From Phytomonas francai (Eukaryota; Euglenozoa; Kinetoplastea; Trypanosomatida; Trypanosomatidae): a stretch of 64,000 nucleotides of DNA. The notes beneath the pieces were generated by a model, which saw only the letters and a list, made by a program, of their open reading frames with translations, searched no databases and had not been told where the DNA came from. Location: assembly GCA_001766655.1 (NCBI GenBank), contig MJCC01000012.1, positions 556,827 through 620,826 on the forward strand, written 5' to 3'. Shown piece by piece: positions 40,132 through 51,726 of the stretch. Position 1 is the first letter of the stretch. Each line of letters opens with the position of its first letter. The translations under genes were made by a program, and so were the position numbers.

Positions 40132-41247
40132 TTACTCATGATCGTCTATGCTGACAATATTATGGGATTGATTAGTTCCATTTCTAGATGGCATGCCTTG
40201 GGCCTTGGCACTACTGATTAGGTTTGCCAGGGCTTCGATTGCTTGTGACGAAGTCTTTTTCTCAATAATGTTATTACTAAGGGCAGGGACATCTTGCAGC
40301 TGTTCAGGCTTTTTGATTTCATGGGCAAACGGGTCCCAATCGAATATATTGTCCATCTGCTCACAGGGGTTCATTTCTTCCAAAACTGAGTTCAACAAAA
40401 CATGACACATTTCGTAGTGCGGAACCTCTGTGAAGGCCATATTCCGTACGTAGAACAAAAGGTAACTGAACTGGCGAGGACACTTCGCACAAATTTCATT
40501 TACGGGTATTTGCTCTTTAAGCTTTCCAATATGTTGCTTTTTTGTGTCGTAATCTTTTATATTAAGACCAGTCCATGGTAAACGACCCCGGTACATGTAA
40601 ATCATTATATATACAAGTTGCTCCATATCGTCCCGACGACTTTGAGAGAGACCCTTGTGTGTGTTCAGAGAGGCGAATCGCGACGTGCCCAGGAAGCTCT
40701 TGCCTGTCGTTAGCTCTCGGTGTCCGCAGCTGGGGGTGCGATACCTGGTGCTAAGCCCAAAGTCAATCAAGAAAATACGCCGAGAATTTACACCTCTCCC
40801 TATAAGGAAGTTATCGGTCTTAAGATCTCGGTGGATATAACCAGCAGAGTGCACATATTGCAAACGTGACAGCATTTGATCAGCAAGCATGACGGTGGTT
40901 TTTAGAGAAAAGCGCTTCATTTTTTCAAGTATAGATTCTAACGAAGGGCCATGCAAGGTCATGATTATCACCCGGTAGTCTTCCTCTTGCCCATAGTACT
41001 TGAGTGTTGAAATCCCTACTATGCCATCGTGACAAATGACTTTTTCTAAATCATGCATAACATGGGCTTCATGAAAGAGAAAGGAAGTTTTGCCAGTATT
41101 CTTTTCTACTTTAATAGCGACTGAGTCATTATTAGAGGTTTGAATTCCTTCATACACTTCACCGAAGCCGCCTTTCCCAATGTACTTGGTAATCAAAAAT
41201 TTCCCCTGAAAAATAGAGTGTGGTAATTCGCGTGTTTGTTTAAACAT
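40132..41247 (-). CDS. Casein kinase 1 family protein kinase
   Basis: A 371-aa kinase from an ATG at 41247. Kinase landmarks: IGKGGFGEVYEG, VAIKVEKN, HRDLKTDNFLI, IDFGLSTRYR, and the CK1 signature GTSRFASLNTHKGLSQSRRDDMEQLVYIMIY, where other kinases have APE. In CK1 the catalytic loop is normally HRDIKPDNFL, so proline is replaced by threonine here. LPWTGLNIKD and EICAKCPRQFSYLLFYVR are also CK1-like. The C-terminal 80 residues are a divergent tail (KKTSSQAIEALANLISSAKAQG). Catalytic Lys, Asp and DFG are present, so activity is likely. The substrate is unknown. Confidence 0.9.
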   Translation of the reverse strand: MFKQTRELPHSIFQGKFLITKYIGKGGFGEVYEGIQTSNNDSVAIKVEKNTGKTSFLFHEAHVMHDLEKVICHDGIVGISTLKYYGQEEDYRVIIMTLHGPSLESILEKMKRFSLKTTVMLADQMLSRLQYVHSAGYIHRDLKTDNFLIGRGVNSRRIFLIDFGLSTRYRTPSCGHRELTTGKSFLGTSRFASLNTHKGLSQSRRDDMEQLVYIMIYMYRGRLPWTGLNIKDYDTKKQHIGKLKEQIPVNEICAKCPRQFSYLLFYVRNMAFTEVPHYEMCHVLLNSVLEEMNPCEQMDNIFDWDPFAHEIKKPEQLQDVPALSNNIIEKKTSSQAIEALANLISSAKAQGMPSRNGTNQSHNIVSIDDHE

Positions 41248-41691
41248 TACTGATTTTTTTCGTAAGGTTAATTATAAAAGTACCTGTGATGCTTTATTGA
41301 AATCGATTGAACTAAAAGGGCTGAAAAGCTTTGGATATAATTTGGTGTGAATCCTATTATTAACGCGTCAATGAGAAGGAAAGGAAATGAAGCCACGCAC
41401 ACACACGCACAAAAAAAAAGTCTATCAATAAAAATATGCAAACATACCCCCCTCTTATCCCGCACACTATACATTTAGACACAAGGTAGCGGCTACAACT
41501 GCAAAGACTTGACCGAGTAGATTTCCTAAAATGATTAGGTCGGCAAGATATAATTTATCACGCACCAATGAAGTGACCCAAAAATTCAAGAGCGAATTCA
41601 AGTGTTAATGCATCTTGCACAGATAAATCCTTCCACCTATCCACCCCCAAAGGCTTTTAAAACTAAGGGCTCAGTGGAATCAATCGGATTT
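41248..41691. other. Intergenic spacer
   Basis: AT-rich. A plus-strand ACAC run followed by nine A (about 41396-41419) reads as a pyrimidine tract on the minus strand, likely the CK1 splice acceptor region. No gene. Confidence 0.5.
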
Positions 41692-42078
41692 TTAATCAAG
41701 AAATCGCTCAAGTTGATGCAAAATACCTGGCCAATACGATATTGGTAACCGACGCTCAATACGGTAAAAGCTCGAATCAGATGAAGCACCACTTGCTCTT
41801 AAGACCTTGCAGAGCCTCTCTTTCTCGAGCATAGGTGTTGTTTCCCCTGTGATGGTCGAGCGTGGCGTAGAGTTGGTAGCATCGGGATCTTCCTCCACCA
41901 TTTCCGCCGAACATTTGTCCTTCGTTTTAGCCGACGCATTCGCAACAGAGCACTGTGCATCAATCCTTGATCGATACGCCTCTAACTGCTGTGAGTGAAC
42001 TTGAGCATAGGATTTAGCTTTTTTGCTGAGGTTTTGATATTCATGAAAAAGAAAAGAATGCAGCGCCTTCAGCTCCAT
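41692..42078 (-). pseudogene. C-terminal part of the broken coiled-coil gene, after an in-frame TAG
   Basis: This 128-codon frame is in the same register as the 42085-44715 frame. They are separated only by TAG (42087-42085) and two sense codons before the ATG at 42078. Six bases cannot hold a splice acceptor and 5' UTR for a separate gene, so this is best read as the severed C-terminus of the upstream protein. It is helical at first (FHEYQNLSKKAKSYAQVHSQQ) and then Ser/Thr-rich. Confidence 0.6.
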
Positions 42079-42084
42079 CTCATC

Positions 42085-44715
42085 CTAAATAAATTTAATG
42101 ATTTGATCATTTTCGCTAATTAGGCATAAAATAGTAGGGAATAGGATATGTCGTGCACTGGAAAAGTAGTGAATCGGGAGAGAGCTCAGCATACTTCCTA
42201 TGAAGGTCTTCCCCTTTCCCCAGGAGATCATTTCCTGTAAAAAGGGATTATCCAAGCAGAGATATCCGACCAGCAAAATACATTCGTGTAAGGCTGCTCG
42301 AAGAGGGTATCTCTTTCCACCTGGTTTGTATTCCTCAGCAATGGGCTCATTGACGTCTCTGGACTCTGGAGATGGGAACGGGAAGGTAGGTAGCTGTGTT
42401 AAGGTGATGCCAGCTCTTAGCGCGTCCTCGAACGAAGAGGTTCTCCCTGTGCTTGGCGCAGACAGACCCACACTTGAGGGTATCACCTCTAGATCCTCTC
42501 GGTGATCCTGAACGTAGACGAAAAAAGTATTCAGAAGGTGAAAAAGCTCCATCCTAGTGATTTGCAGAGGCCGAGACGAATTGGTGATAGTTGTGTTGTT
42601 GTCTTTTGGGGGGGTTCCCCCAATGGATTCGGAGGCCGTGGGGGCAGCATTTTGCAACGTCGCAGCACCTGCGGGGATGGCCTCGGAAAGCAAATCCTGA
42701 AAGGCCGTGAGCTGCCACCGCGCAAGCATGTTGAGCGCACGGAATGCGCTGAATAGCACAACGACTTGAGAAACACTGAGCGATCGCTCAGGCTGAGAAA
42801 ATATATTATCGGCAAGTATCGTATTCTGAAGCAGCGAAAAAAAGGAGGCAGTGGCATGCTGAAACCAAAGAGTTCGGGATTCGTAGAGATACCGAGCAAA
42901 GACGTTTAACTCGGCATTCAAAACGCGCAGTGCACAATGCGTAAGGCTAAGTTCAGCTTCTGAGGAAGGAGTTTTAATGATTGCGAAGCAAATGCGATCT
43001 ATGCCCGTTGCATCCAGCTCGTACAGCATTTGATCGCGCACGGGGGCAATTTTAGACTGGTTTTCACAACACACCTGCTCCAGGCACGCACCTACAACTT
43101 CTAAAATTGCTATAAAAATATCTGCGTTGGCATTAGGGAAGTTGTGCTGTCGCAGAAACGTTGCCTCATCCCATGACTCCAGCAGTAAGAGCACCAAATC
43201 ACCGCTTTTCAAGAAATATATCACATTTTGTCTACCTTCAATTTCATCTGCAAGCAATCGTCGCAGGAGGTTAGTGGTCTGCTGTACTACACCCACATCA
43301 CGCACCTTCCTTGCGTTCGCAATAAGCTCTACAATTACCTCAAACGCGTTGAAGTAGCGGATAAATTCATGGTCGATACTACCCAAATCCGATGCAATGA
43401 TGTCGTGCAACGGCTGCTTACATTGCACAACGGAGGCGGCGCTTAAGAACGTGGAAAGTCGAGTAAAAGAAACGCGAAGCCTACTTCGGTTAAGATCTTT
43501 AGTGGAAATGAGGCACTCTGTTTGATAATTATCAGAAAATGCTTTTCCTTGTCGAGAAGAGGAAGAGACTAGCTTGGGCAAGCGAGATGATATCTCTTCC
43601 TCGTTCTGGACGAAAAGAAACGCCATTGTCTCATGGACCGTCGCCTTCGACTCCCCCTCACGATCTCGTCGGCTCTTAGTTTCACGCTGCTTTTGGTCTT
43701 CCCTCTTCAGTTTTTGTCTCCTTTTTTCACGTTGCTCTTCCAGAATCTGTTGACTTTGCTGAAACTTTTCTTCAGCTTTACGGCTCAAGGCTTCCATTTC
43801 GGCATGAGCATCTTCTTGGCGCTGATGCACCCTCTTCTCCCACTCTTCTGCCTTTTGTTGTTTCAGCTCAAGTTCCAGTTTTTTTTTTTGCTCTTCAATG
43901 CGCCGTAAAATCTCCTGCCGCTGCAGCTCCCTCTGCTGCTGCTTCTCTGCTCGTTCCTCGCTAAGGTCTCGACGTCGCCTGGCGGCAGCCGACATGGCTT
44001 CTCGTCGCTCCTGTGCACGCCGTTCCCGGGCTTCTCTCCTGGCCTCTTGGTTATGCCCTACTTCACTCATTTTTTTGTCGAGCAAGAGAACTTTAGTTTG
44101 ATGACGTAGCTCATTGGTGAGACGAACCTCATCGACACGCGAATGCGCTCGCTGCGCGCGCTCAACCGTCTGCTTTCGCGCTTCCTCGACCCGGCGAACG
44201 GCATTTTCCTGTCGGTCCATAGCCTCGACCCTCTGCCTCTGCACTGCTGCCTCTCTTCTTGCTTTTGCGCGCTGCCCACGCGCCTCGGCCTCCTCCAGAC
44301 GCATCCGGACCTCATTGAGAAGAAAAAGCCGGCGCTCCTCGGCCTGGCGCTGACGCTCCTCGTTTCGCAGGGTCGAGGCGTGCCGGGCGTCCTCGATGGT
44401 ATCCCGGGTGATTTCATCGGACACAAATGGCGAGACCTTCGGGGACGGCTTTTTTTGCCGCACCACGGTCGAAATGTGGGCTTTGAGAACAGTGCGTGAG
44501 CCCGTGGGTGTGCAAATTTGCGGTGACTCTTCCCGATGTAGATCTTCCTGGAAATCTAGCATTATAGGGGGGCTAATGGTCGAGTTTTTCGGCACGTTTG
44601 CACGGCGTGATTCAATTCGGCGCCCTAGCTTGATAACCTTGAGCTCCTTCAGGAACTCCTCTGCGACGGATATAAAATCATTCACGTCGTACGTATTCCA
44701 GCGGAGCCTAGGCAA
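42085..44715 (-). CDS. Large coiled-coil/armadillo-like protein, main open frame of a disrupted gene
   Basis: The frame covers about 876 codons but has no ATG at its beginning (TTG at 44715); the first ATG in frame is at 44562. Its natural N-terminus lies in another frame (44682-44903), joined by a -1 shift somewhere in 44685-44724, and its C-terminus continues beyond a TAG into 41692-42078. About residues 110-350 are a long highly charged coiled coil (RLEEAEARGQRAKARREA, LRRIEEQKKKLELELKQQK). The remainder is helical and Leu-rich, as in ARM/HEAT repeats (VIVELIANARKVRDVGVV, LALTHCALRVL-type pairs). A long coiled coil followed by an ARM-like region recalls SCAPER, but that is weak. The unbroken length suggests recent disruption, assembly error or recoding. 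Confidence 0.65.
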   Translation of the reverse strand: MPRLRWNTYDVNDFISVAEEFLKELKVIKLGRRIESRRANVPKNSTISPPIMLDFQEDLHREESPQICTPTGSRTVLKAHISTVVRQKKPSPKVSPFVSDEITRDTIEDARHASTLRNEERQRQAEERRLFLLNEVRMRLEEAEARGQRAKARREAAVQRQRVEAMDRQENAVRRVEEARKQTVERAQRAHSRVDEVRLTNELRHQTKVLLLDKKMSEVGHNQEARREARERRAQERREAMSAAARRRRDLSEERAEKQQQRELQRQEILRRIEEQKKKLELELKQQKAEEWEKRVHQRQEDAHAEMEALSRKAEEKFQQSQQILEEQREKRRQKLKREDQKQRETKSRRDREGESKATVHETMAFLFVQNEEEISSRLPKLVSSSSRQGKAFSDNYQTECLISTKDLNRSRLRVSFTRLSTFLSAASVVQCKQPLHDIIASDLGSIDHEFIRYFNAFEVIVELIANARKVRDVGVVQQTTNLLRRLLADEIEGRQNVIYFLKSGDLVLLLLESWDEATFLRQHNFPNANADIFIAILEVVGACLEQVCCENQSKIAPVRDQMLYELDATGIDRICFAIIKTPSSEAELSLTHCALRVLNAELNVFARYLYESRTLWFQHATASFFSLLQNTILADNIFSQPERSLSVSQVVVLFSAFRALNMLARWQLTAFQDLLSEAIPAGAATLQNAAPTASESIGGTPPKDNNTTITNSSRPLQITRMELFHLLNTFFVYVQDHREDLEVIPSSVGLSAPSTGRTSSFEDALRAGITLTQLPTFPFPSPESRDVNEPIAEEYKPGGKRYPLRAALHECILLVGYLCLDNPFLQEMISWGKGKTFIGSMLSSLPIHYFSSARHILFPTILCLISENDQIIKFI

Positions 44716-44903
44716 TAAAGCACCTCATTCACGGTCGACTTCAGCTTCCCAAGTAAAATAAAACTAGAAGCTGGATGAGCATCTATCAGCTGAACAGCAG
44801 GAGATAAAGATTCTGGGGCGAAATAGTGAGGATTATACACGACATCGAATTTCTCTTCCAAAGGATCTACTAGGGTATCGATACCGGGATCCTGATGGTG
44901 CAT
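44682..44903 (-). pseudogene. N-terminal part of the broken coiled-coil gene (other frame)
   Basis: From the ATG at 44903 the frame reads about 65 sensible residues (DTLVDPLEEKFDVVYNPHYF, HPASSFILLGKLKSTVNEVL). It then runs to a TGA at 44684-44682, where the -1 frame (42085-44715) takes over and reads PRLRWNTYDVNDFISVAEEF. The upstream frame out to 45032 is 5' UTR. An AG after TTTTACGTG at about 44940 is a candidate splice acceptor. Confidence 0.6.
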
Positions 44904-45517
44904 TTTTAAGTTGAGGGATACACTTATTATAATTTCTTCGCTACACGTAAAAGAACAAAAGATAAAAATTGTGGAAAACGAAAATAGGAAAGAATCTCTA
45001 AAGGGGAAAAATAAAAAACTATTATCATCCAAACTCTACTGGGGAAAAATATTTTTTTTTATATCGAAGCTTTTCCACTAAGACATGTTATTTTCATTTT
45101 TACACACGTACGAAAGCATATATATATATATATATATAAAGGAAAGAGAGGCTGTACAAAAAAAAATTCGATCCTATTAGAACATAAATGATAAATTTCT
45201 CCTTGCAGTGTTACATTACTACTACTAAAAAAAAGGATGATTGTTATGAGTTTGCTCCATGTCAAACCTCAATAGAAAAGTAAAAACTTGTTTTCGAAAA
45301 CCATTCGTAAAACAAGAGAAGGATCACTACAGTCTTATGGCGTCTTCGAAAAAATAATCATTTGACCGCCAAGGCGTGCTTTTACCGTTAAAGTAACGAA
45401 TATGAATTCACTGATATGGGATAAAATAGTTTAAAAAATCAACTTATAAAGAAAGTATAAAATAATCTACTACCCCAATGCGTAATAACAGCAGAACTAC
45501 ATATAAATAAAAAAGCT
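44904..45517. other. Intergenic spacer
   Basis: 5' UTR and splice region of the broken gene, a TA tract (about 45117-45138) and actin 3' UTR. No gene. Confidence 0.55.
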
Positions 45518-46645
45518 CTAGAAGCATTTGTTGTGGACAATAGATGGTCCCACCTCATCGTAATCCGCCTTTGAAATCCACATTGTCTGGAATGTAGACA
45601 AGGAAGACAAAATTGATCCACCGATCCATACGCTGTATTTCCGTTCCGGTGGTGCCACAACCTTCAGTTTAATTGATGATTGAGCAAGATTTGTGATCTC
45701 CTTGCTCAATCGCTCCGGGAGATTTCGGAACATCGTTGTGCCGCCAGAAAGAACGATATTGGCATATAAATCACGCCGCACATCAATATCGCACTTGTTA
45801 ATGGATTGGTATATCATATCAGGGAAGCCAGGGACCTCGTCAAGTCCAATTAAGGACGGCTTGAACAAGCATTCGGGGCAACGGAAGAGTTGATTGCCTA
45901 TATGGATCATTGAGCCATCTGGTAATTCATACGCTTCCAAATTCGCTGACTTTGCACTACTGGTCATTTCTTCTTCAAAGTCCAACGCAACATAGCAGAG
46001 CTGTTCCTTGATATTCCGCACAATTTCTTTTTCCGCGGTCGTCGTAAAAGCCATACCGATTTCTGTCAGCAACTTCATGAGATATTCGGTCAGGTCACGC
46101 CCCGACATATCCACCCGACGAATCGCGTGTGGTAATGAGTACCCTTCATAAATGGGGACGGTGTGGGTCACCCCGTCCCCTGCGTCCAGGACGATGCCGG
46201 TGGTGCGGCCGGACGCGTAGAGCGAGAGGACAGCCTGAATGCTGAGGTATACCCCGGGGGCGTTGAAGGTTTCAAACATGATTTGCGTCATTTTCTCACG
46301 GTTCAATTTCGGGTTCAGCGGTGCCTCCGTGAGGAGAATATTATGATTCTCGGGATTCACACGAAGCTCGTTGTATAAGGTGTGATGCATAATCTTCTCC
46401 ATGTCATCCCAGTTAGTGACGATGCCGTGTTCAATGGGGTATTTTAGAGAAAGAACGCCCCGCTTCGCATGCGCTTCATCCCCAATATAGACCTGCTTGT
46501 TAACACCTCCGATTAAAGCTTGGTGGGTTTTAGGGAAACCAATGATGGACGGAAAGATGTGGCGTGGGGCATCGTCACCGGCAAACCCCGCCTTTACCAT
46601 ACCCGACCCATTGTCGCAGACAATTGGGGCTTGTTCCTCTGCCAT
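45518..46645 (-). CDS. ACT: Actin
   Basis: A 375-aa conventional actin of kinetoplastid type. It has the N-terminus [26 protein letters not shown], the phosphate loops, [59 protein letters not shown], and the end [18 protein letters not shown]. Actin polymerises to F-actin; trypanosomatid actins serve endocytosis and are unusually divergent. Substitutions here relative to consensus include [18 protein letters not shown] in subdomain 2. The ATG at 46645 lies 2 nt after CTTTTTCTTGCAG, a clear acceptor; the frame above it is 5' sequence. It is the last minus-strand gene before the strand-switch region and heads the polycistronic array. Confidence 0.97.
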   Translation of the reverse strand: MAEEQAPIVCDNGSGMVKAGFAGDDAPRHIFPSIIGFPKTHQALIGGVNKQVYIGDEAHAKRGVLSLKYPIEHGIVTNWDDMEKIMHHTLYNELRVNPENHNILLTEAPLNPKLNREKMTQIMFETFNAPGVYLSIQAVLSLYASGRTTGIVLDAGDGVTHTVPIYEGYSLPHAIRRVDMSGRDLTEYLMKLLTEIGMAFTTTAEKEIVRNIKEQLCYVALDFEEEMTSSAKSANLEAYELPDGSMIHIGNQLFRCPECLFKPSLIGLDEVPGFPDMIYQSINKCDIDVRRDLYANIVLSGGTTMFRNLPERLSKEITNLAQSSIKLKVVAPPERKYSVWIGGSILSSLSTFQTMWISKADYDEVGPSIVHNKCF

Positions 46646-48660
46646 TCCTGCAAGAAAAAGGTTAATAAATAATATAACGTAAAATAGAACTTTTTGTAGC
46701 GTAAAAATACTAATAAAGACAAATAGTAGCATCAGTACAGGATCAAAAGGAAAAGTGAAAATACAGTATACTATTAGCGAATACGCTATTTATCAGGCAA
46801 GAAATCGTAATAATTCATTTCCCCTTGGGAATCTATATATTTTAACTCACACAATTAAGTGAGATACGCAAAAAAAAAAAATGTTGGCAATCTGAAGTAT
46901 TAAAGCGTAAAGTACACCTTAACGTTAAAAAGAGCCAATAAGGATCATAATACATAACAAATTCACCTCCAGGATTTTATGCTCAACAATTTTTCAACTA
47001 GACGGAAAACATCCTCGTCAGGGAAAGGAATGCCTTTACTGTTAAAAAGAAGTAAACGTATTAAATAATTTATGGCTTTGAAACTTAATAAGTTTTAAAA
47101 AAGCGCAAAGTGGTGGGTTAAATATATATCTATTAGAAAGAAGAGCAAGGATATATATAACCATAATTATACGGTTGAAATTAACTCAATTTTCACTCTA
47201 TATACGAAAAAAATATCGAATGAGGGTTCACAATGGGGAAAAGCAATCGATTCGTATCACTGCATTTTTGAAAAAACATATATATTAACAGCAAGTGGCG
47301 ATATTTAAACAGGAGAAGAAGGAGGACCATAAGCTGATTTTGATGAAGAGAAAGTAACGCATGTGTATATATACTGAGTGTTTTTTTTAAGTAAAATAAT
47401 GCAAACTAAAAACTTAGTATTGCCAATAGAAAAAGCATTGCTCGACAGGATGAGACAGAAAAGTCAAAAAACTGTCTATCTTCCTTTTAAAGGACAGCAA
47501 TATAGGGGTTTTAAAATATAAGTGCACTAAACTAATATAAAAGATCTCAATAAATTGTAAATACTATAGCGTGGAAAATGTTAAGAAATAACAATCTTCA
47601 GCTGCAACTAAATTTATCAAACCACTCTATCAAATAAGATCAAACAGACGTGATAAAAAAATATTCTACTGAAGTCAAAAAACATCAGTAAGACAGAGAA
47701 AAAGAAAGCTAAATATTTTAAAATGAAGCAATGCAGTGAAGATTTTTTTAAAATGTCATGATCGTGAATGATTGAGTTTGTTATTGATATAAGAGAAAAA
47801 GAAAGAATTTATTGCTTAAAATGAAACAATGTATTAGAAAAGAAAACTCTATAGCCGTCAAAATAGGAAGAATCTCACGGAGAGAAGATGAGATATTATA
47901 TAATTCTTGATGAGAATTTAATACTATCACCAGTTAAATTTTCAGATGGCCTAGAAAGGTGTATCATGATTCCCAGAAGGAAAAGAAAGACAAAGAGTTG
48001 CAACCACAAGGTTTCTCCTAGTTATCCTGACAGGTTTAATGCTTTCTTTTAATGAAAAGTCAAAGGAAATAAAACCTTTCGGTATGATTATATCCCACTC
48101 ACACAAACCTAAAAAAAAGTTTCCAATGAGATTTGTAAGGTGTTTTCAGACTTCTATTATTATATCCAAGAGGGGAATGGTATTACTCTAAAAAAAGATA
48201 AAACTTTGGATAAAGTATATAATGTTTATAAATTATGTCATACCATCATTTTAAAATGTAGCCAAGAAGCCGGGAAATAACGGTGGGCACACTGACTTGA
48301 AAAGTGAAAGAAACAAAATGTTTTCCATCATCAATTCATCACCAACGATATTTATTTATATATGCATATGTTTCCTTAGCATCGCGAACCCTCACAGATC
48401 TTGCATAATAATAGGTTCACATATATACAAGCAATTCACACCTCGGATACAGTCGATACGTTCTCTAGTTAAATAAAGCTCCCGTTAGACGGTGAGAGTG
48501 CTTTTAAAATTTTCAAACATACGACTTTCTCCAATAAAAAAGAAATATCACTTCCTCCAATAAAACAAAGAAAAAATGCAATAACCGCCAAACAAATCTG
48601 AACAACCCTTCAGAACTCCACCCAATATGAAAGTTGACTAGAACAAAAGGGGGAAATATT
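46646..48660. other. AT-rich part of the divergent strand-switch region
   Basis: About 2 kb with no open frame of note, between actin (minus) and the plus-strand subtelomere. It has many A and T runs. Divergent strand-switch regions are where kinetoplastid polymerase II transcription usually starts, so this is the likely origin of the minus-strand array. No tRNA was recognised. Confidence 0.5.
46648..46662 (-). promoter_or_regulatory. Trans-splice acceptor of actin
   Basis: The minus strand reads CCTTTTTCTTGCAG followed by GA and the ATG. The acceptor AG (46649-46648) leaves a 5' UTR of about 2 nt apart from the spliced leader, which is unusually short, so an upstream AG could also be used. 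Confidence 0.55.
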
Positions 48661-50960
48661 TAGCGGTAGGTTCCCTTAGGTCGTTTGCACGCGTGCGCCC
48701 TAAGGGTTGCATCAGAGAAATTATTCGAGATAAATGCCCCGCAAATAAAACACCCACAGTCGCCTTCACAACTACCGATGCTCGAAAAGAGACCTGGCGG
48801 CGGAGGCGCGCGCACGGCAGCGCTTTTAGGCCGCAACCATCCGCAAGAGCCTATGAACTTCTTAACATGCTAGCGATGTTTTCCCCCTTTTACGACCCCT
48901 AGTCGTGTTGAAGAGGGCTTCTCCCCAGGCCATGGTCAAATAAAACCCCGAACCCCGTTCCCGCGACACAACCGGAGGCCCACGCCGATTGACCAGCATG
49001 CCGGGCCCTTGGGAAAGTGGAACCACTATGCAAATAGCAAAAAATACCCAAACCCTCCGGACGGACATTGGGAGGGCCCCGTTTCAGAACCAACGCCACA
49101 TAATCCACAGCAGCTGTCCAACTAGTGATTCATTAGATCGCCCCAGCAAGGCCACACCACCAGACAATTACTAAGGCGTGGGCGTGGTTACGGTAAAAGT
49201 AAGTTTTCAATTTATTTTTAATAAACTCGCTAGTTTAAAGGGATTTATTTAACTAGTTTGCGAAACGATCCTTGCGGTGGCGACCCCTCTGGATAAACAA
49301 AGCGTATGCCCATGGGGCCCTGGGGGGCTCTGGAAAGGCGTCCGCATTCCGGCGGGCCGCCCACCGTGCCCCCGAAAGGGGGGGGGGGGGGGTGGGCGCG
49401 TCGGGATTGCTCATGGTTTCGAGAATCCTTCTAGAAAAGCATGCGGCGAATTTAATAAATTTAAAATTCGAAACATGAAATATTTAAGCAATAGGTTAAA
49501 TATGAAACAAGGACCCCTGAATATGCAAAATGAAAGGGGGGGTGCCGCGCATTTTGGATTAGCAACGCCAAAGGTCGCATGCACCAGAACCAAGCGAGGC
49601 TATGAAAAGAGAAAGTTGGAGATAAAAATCTTTATGAAACAGGAAAGGCTTGTAGTGAAAAAGAGATTGTTATTTATTTTTTAATAGGGAATGGGGTGGT
49701 AGATTCCGGGTGGAATTTGTGGGTGATTCGTCGCTTCTCCAAGGGTTACGTTCTCCCTAAACACGAGGGGTTCAACCACTCCAACGTTACCACCCATTTT
49801 GGATTCTGAGTAGGGATAAGAGGCGCAGTGGAATCCGATAAGGTTAGCCGCACCGCCGATGAATATTTTATAAGCAAGGGGTTCTCGCCCCCATGCGCGT
49901 GTCAAAGGCGAGATGGGGGATGCTCTTGCCCTAAACCATCCCAATGGGCTGTGCAATGGGATTTCTCCTAAAATTTGAATAATAATCATTTACTAAAGTC
50001 AAATAGGATAAATTCCTTCGCTTGGTGTGTGTGTGTGTATGTGGGGATTTCGTGATCCTGTGGCGAGTACGCGGGGTGAAAGGCACGGGTGTTTTTTCCA
50101 TCTTCCCCCTACTGTCTTTGCATGCGTCTTATTGATTAAGCAGTGGGATGCGGCTATTCAAAGCGATGTGCTAGACTAGAATAGCACCTGCGTAGGGTTA
50201 TTGTTGGTTCCACTGTAGGGGCCATGCGCCGTGCGCAACCCCCAAATGGGCGCCAACACTATCATCCATCGTCGGGTGCGCTGTGAAACTAGTCCTGCAT
50301 TTCACTTGGTTGTGATATCGTTTGGTGTGGTGCAGCTTCCGCCATTGCCTAAAAATGCCAAACCTGGGGACGGTGTTATAAAATTACCTTTCCTTGAGGA
50401 GTAGGGGGAGTCCAAGGGAAGATGCTTCCAGGCGGCTGGCGCCCCTATGGTTATTCCAATTGGGGCCAATTTTAAATGGCTTCTGGGGGTGGTGGTATGG
50501 CTGTGTGGGCCGTGTCCCCCGAGCATCTGCCTTAACCAGGGGCACGGCCTATCATTGCCCATTGGGCTCTTTTATCTGACTCCAGGGGTTCCTCCTCGGA
50601 GGCGGGGGTCGGCGGTGGCAACGTAATCCATAAGAAGGCCCCCGTGGATTTTTTATTGAACGGTTTGGGGAAGTGACTGCAAAAACAAATGCGTTGATGG
50701 CTTTCAGTCTCCCCCACCGGGGGGTTATCGGGTGGGCGCCGGCGTATGTATTGCCGTTCATTTCGCAATGTTCCCTGTGCAGTGGCCACCGCAAAATTAA
50801 TCCTATCAATGGGGGAGGTGAGTATGGCTGTCCGTCTGCTGTAAAGTATCCAACTCCTTGTTTTTGTTCCCTCCCCCCACTTAATTCATTAAAGGCGATA
50901 TCGGTGTAGCTTTTGCCATGCTCCTGCCTCATGCGCATTTTGTCACTATATTTCATTTCG
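48660..50960. other. GC-rich island with G runs, origin unknown
   Basis: Base composition changes abruptly: GC-rich DNA studded with G and C runs, including G15 at 49378-49392, interrupted by an AT-rich stretch (about 49195-49260 and 49430-49680). Overlapping open frames exist on both strands but none resembles a known protein or has a clear splice site. It may be decayed or foreign sequence. Confidence 0.5.
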
Positions 50961-51726
50961 CTATTCAGGAAGAGGCCTAAAGATGGGAATATTTGATCCA
51001 GTGCATGCTTTTTTTCCTAGATTGCATGTTGCTGATTTCCCACCTTGCATACTTATTCTGACAATGCTAGTGGTAACGACGACGGTGGTGATTCTTATTT
51101 CGCAGTTCGTAAAATTCCACAGCACGATGTGAGGAAGCCCTCTGTGCGGTATGGAGGCGTGGATTCTTTCCGAAAGCGATAACGAGCTTCAAAGCAATTG
51201 TGCATCTTTTTCTTATTCAAGTGAGGTATAAATTACCTGAAGAAGTACATCAGGAGTTAGCCTTCGAAAAGTCAATGATAGTGCTTCAAAGGGAGACCAA
51301 AAAATGTCAAGACCAAATTGGGACACTCCATCTATTTCAAATGAGTCCTATGCGGAGGACCGTTGTAGTGTGAGTGGAGGTGTGCCACCATGTGCTGCTC
51401 ATTCGCAAGCCTTCTGAAGAACAAGTTCAGTATACGAGCAGAAGCCCCTTGGAATCTTGCTGTCGACATCCATACGCAAATCCCTGCTTCATTTAGTTAT
51501 GCGTGCGGCATTTTTTATGGGTGAATCTTTGGAGGGGTGTAGTTTCCGCATACCTCATCTGTGCTTTTTCAAAAATGTATGCGGATAATGCTTGGACTTT
51601 CTTGACGTTTTCCATTTCTACCTAGTGCCAAGAAATGTTAATGGAACCTAACGGTGTTGAACAGGATCTTCTTCGCCCTGGTGTGATTGTTTATTTGTGA
51701 CCATGTGTGCACAGCAGTAACTCTAG
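50961..51726. other. Spacer without recognisable genes
   Basis: Composition returns to average. No open frame or repeat recognised; it may be further decayed subtelomeric sequence. Confidence 0.4.

Noticed and set aside
48951..48958. CCCCGTTC, identical to the minicircle conserved block CSB-2, with GGGCGT near 49177
   Set aside because: The CSB-3 dodecamer is absent and the order and spacing are wrong. Short GC-rich words are expected by chance in this island.
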